Virus record (IMG/VR): IMGVR_UViG_3300013094_000083
Coordinates: 1-48,490 of that record
Length of the DNA: 48,490 nt
Origin: a virus
Strand: one strand, 5' to 3'
The notes beneath the pieces were generated by a model. It saw only the letters and a program-made list of their open reading frames with translations. It searched no databases and was not told the origin of the DNA. Positions 47,659 through 48,490 of the stretch are shown in pieces (positions within the stretch are counted from its first letter, which is position 1; each line of letters begins with the position of its first letter). Made by a program: the position numbers and the translations under genes.

Positions 47659-47667
47659 ATTATATCA
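47659..47667 (-). promoter_or_regulatory. extended -10 promoter (TGATATAAT)
   Basis: TGATATAAT just after the post-capsid hairpin; predicted start near 47653, leaving a short leader that carries the GAGGAAG ribosome site. Confidence 0.6.
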
Positions 47668-47679
47668 GAAAATGGCTAA

Positions 47680-47701
47680 GGGAGCTACCTAAGTAACTCC
47701 C
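47680..47701 (-). terminator. hairpin after the major capsid gene
   Basis: Minus strand GGGAGTTAC, loop TTAG, GTAGCTCCC: 9 bp with one U.G wobble, then TTAGCCATTTT. The T-run is weak, so it may be a partial terminator or an RNA stabiliser. It abuts a GGCGGG. Confidence 0.55.
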
Positions 47702-47722
47702 CGCCTTGCAACTAATTAAAAA

Positions 47723-48490
47723 TTAGTATGTGTTTCCGTTTTGTCCACCTGTTACATTGGCGCCGTTAATAGCGGAACCGAATGAAGGAGAAGACATAGT
47801 AGAACCTGCAACCTTAACGTTCTTGACGATAACGTGTGCATCGTAGTTTTCCATTACGCAACCAACACGAATGAATAGTGTGTATTCAATTGTGTCTTTC
47901 TTTGGCTGGAACAAACGATAGACTGTTACATCACGCTTGATACCGATGATAAAGTTCTGTGGAAATGTCAAGTGGACATCACCATGGTAACCTGAAGCAC
48001 TAGAGTAGTCTCCTGCTACGGTCTCGTTAATCAACGGAACGTTGATAACTGGGATACCGAATGCAAAAGGAGTTACTGTTCCTGGACCACCATCGTTAGC
48101 TGCAACATCACCACGGATGATACCTGAAGCGATATCAAATGGGTTTGCTGAGCCAGCATTAGCTGTCAAGTTGAACAAGTAGTCCTGTACCAAGTTCGAT
48201 CCTGTGAAGAAGCGAAGTTGATTACGGCGTTGCTTGTACTTACGTGGAAGGGTCTTAATAGCTTGGTTAAAGACTGTTTTATCAAGTCCGTATCCATTAG
48301 CATCTACAACGTGTGCGTTGTTAAGAGCCAATGTGCGGAAACCTGCGAAAGCTGACATCAAACCTGCACCAGTTCCAGTACCGTTAATAAGGGTATCCTC
48401 AATATCGTTACCAGCCTGGGTAGCCATAAGACGTGCAATGTGATCCTCTAGATCTGGACCTTCAATATTGTCTTCAAGAGACTCTGCTGA
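47723..48490 (-). CDS. major capsid protein (5' end outside window)
   Basis: Open reading frame runs off the right edge, so the N-terminus is missing; an internal ATG at 48427 is not the true start because the frame continues as GPDLEDHIARL upstream. Visible part: NDIEDTLINGTGTGAG (HK97-type motif), KYKQRRNQLRFFTGSNLVQD, GIPVINVPLINETVAGD, and NFIIGIKRDVTVYRLFQPKK, all typical of HK97-fold capsid proteins. It forms the icosahedral shell. Confidence 0.85.
   Translation of the reverse strand, partial: SAESLEDNIEGPDLEDHIARLMATQAGNDIEDTLINGTGTGAGLMSAFAGFRTLALNNAHVVDANGYGLDKTVFNQAIKTLPRKYKQRRNQLRFFTGSNLVQDYLFNLTANAGSANPFDIASGIIRGDVAANDGGPGTVTPFAFGIPVINVPLINETVAGDYSSASGYHGDVHLTFPQNFIIGIKRDVTVYRLFQPKKDTIEYTLFIRVGCVMENYDAHVIVKNVKVAGSTMSSPSFGSAINGANVTGGQNGNTY

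Noticed and set aside
1-48490. Endolysin, portal and prohead protease
   Set aside because: I looked for amidase, muramidase, portal and S14/S78 protease motifs and saw none in the window, so none is listed.

Overview
The window looks like most of a tailed, long-tailed (siphovirus-type) phage genome. It is AT-rich, roughly one third G+C by eye, and every gene I accept is read from the minus strand. It opens on the right inside the major capsid gene, which runs off the window. Going down the coding strand (right to left) come head-tail connectors, major tail protein, a pair of tail chaperones joined by a -1 frameshift site, a 1675-residue tape measure and a long run of tail-tip and fibre-like proteins (about 27.1-48.5 kb). 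No portal, prohead protease or endolysin is visible; these probably lie outside the window, perhaps just beyond the left end if the genome is circular.

The middle (about 8.9-26.8 kb) is the DNA-handling block: metallophosphoesterase, small zinc-ribbon and HTH proteins, DnaB-like helicase, DnaG-like primase, gp32-like SSB, C-family DNA polymerase with an intact-looking PHP domain, RecA, a possible Hjc-like nuclease, a Cas4/RecB-like Fe-S nuclease, a RuvC-like resolvase, a sugar nucleotidyltransferase plus GT2 glycosyltransferase plus NMAD1-like gene, and small and large terminase.

The left part (0-8.9 kb) is accessory: endonuclease VII-like and HNH proteins, twelve tRNAs with one extra structured RNA, a second group of virion or fibre genes including a seven-repeat Asp-box propeller, then Hsp20, Dps, a small membrane protein, a secreted subtilase and two small unknown genes.

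Expression signals are clear. One promoter class has near-perfect TTGACA-17/18-TATAAT elements, mainly by tRNAs and accessory genes. A second class has TGNTATAAT with little or no -35, mainly before virion genes. Several genes appear leaderless, and eleven junctions share one base (TAATG/TAGTG). Leaderless starts, the C-family polymerase and the gene content would fit a phage of a low-GC actinobacterium (for example a freshwater lineage), but that host guess is inference.

Most worth a second look: (1) GGCGGG/CCCGCC occurs about 52 times, roughly fifteen times expectation, in all reading frames and mostly as GGCGGG on the coding strand; (2) a candidate ~65-nt RNA at 1735-1799 has a perfect promoter, an 11-nt copy of the 16S rRNA 3' tail (anti-Shine-Dalgarno) and a terminator-like hairpin; (3) a terminator overlaps a promoter at 3239-3285; (4) there are two class-I tRNAs with leucine anticodons and a 77-nt non-tRNA structured RNA in the tRNA array; (5) a glycosylation-type gene cassette sits beside an NMAD1-like gene.
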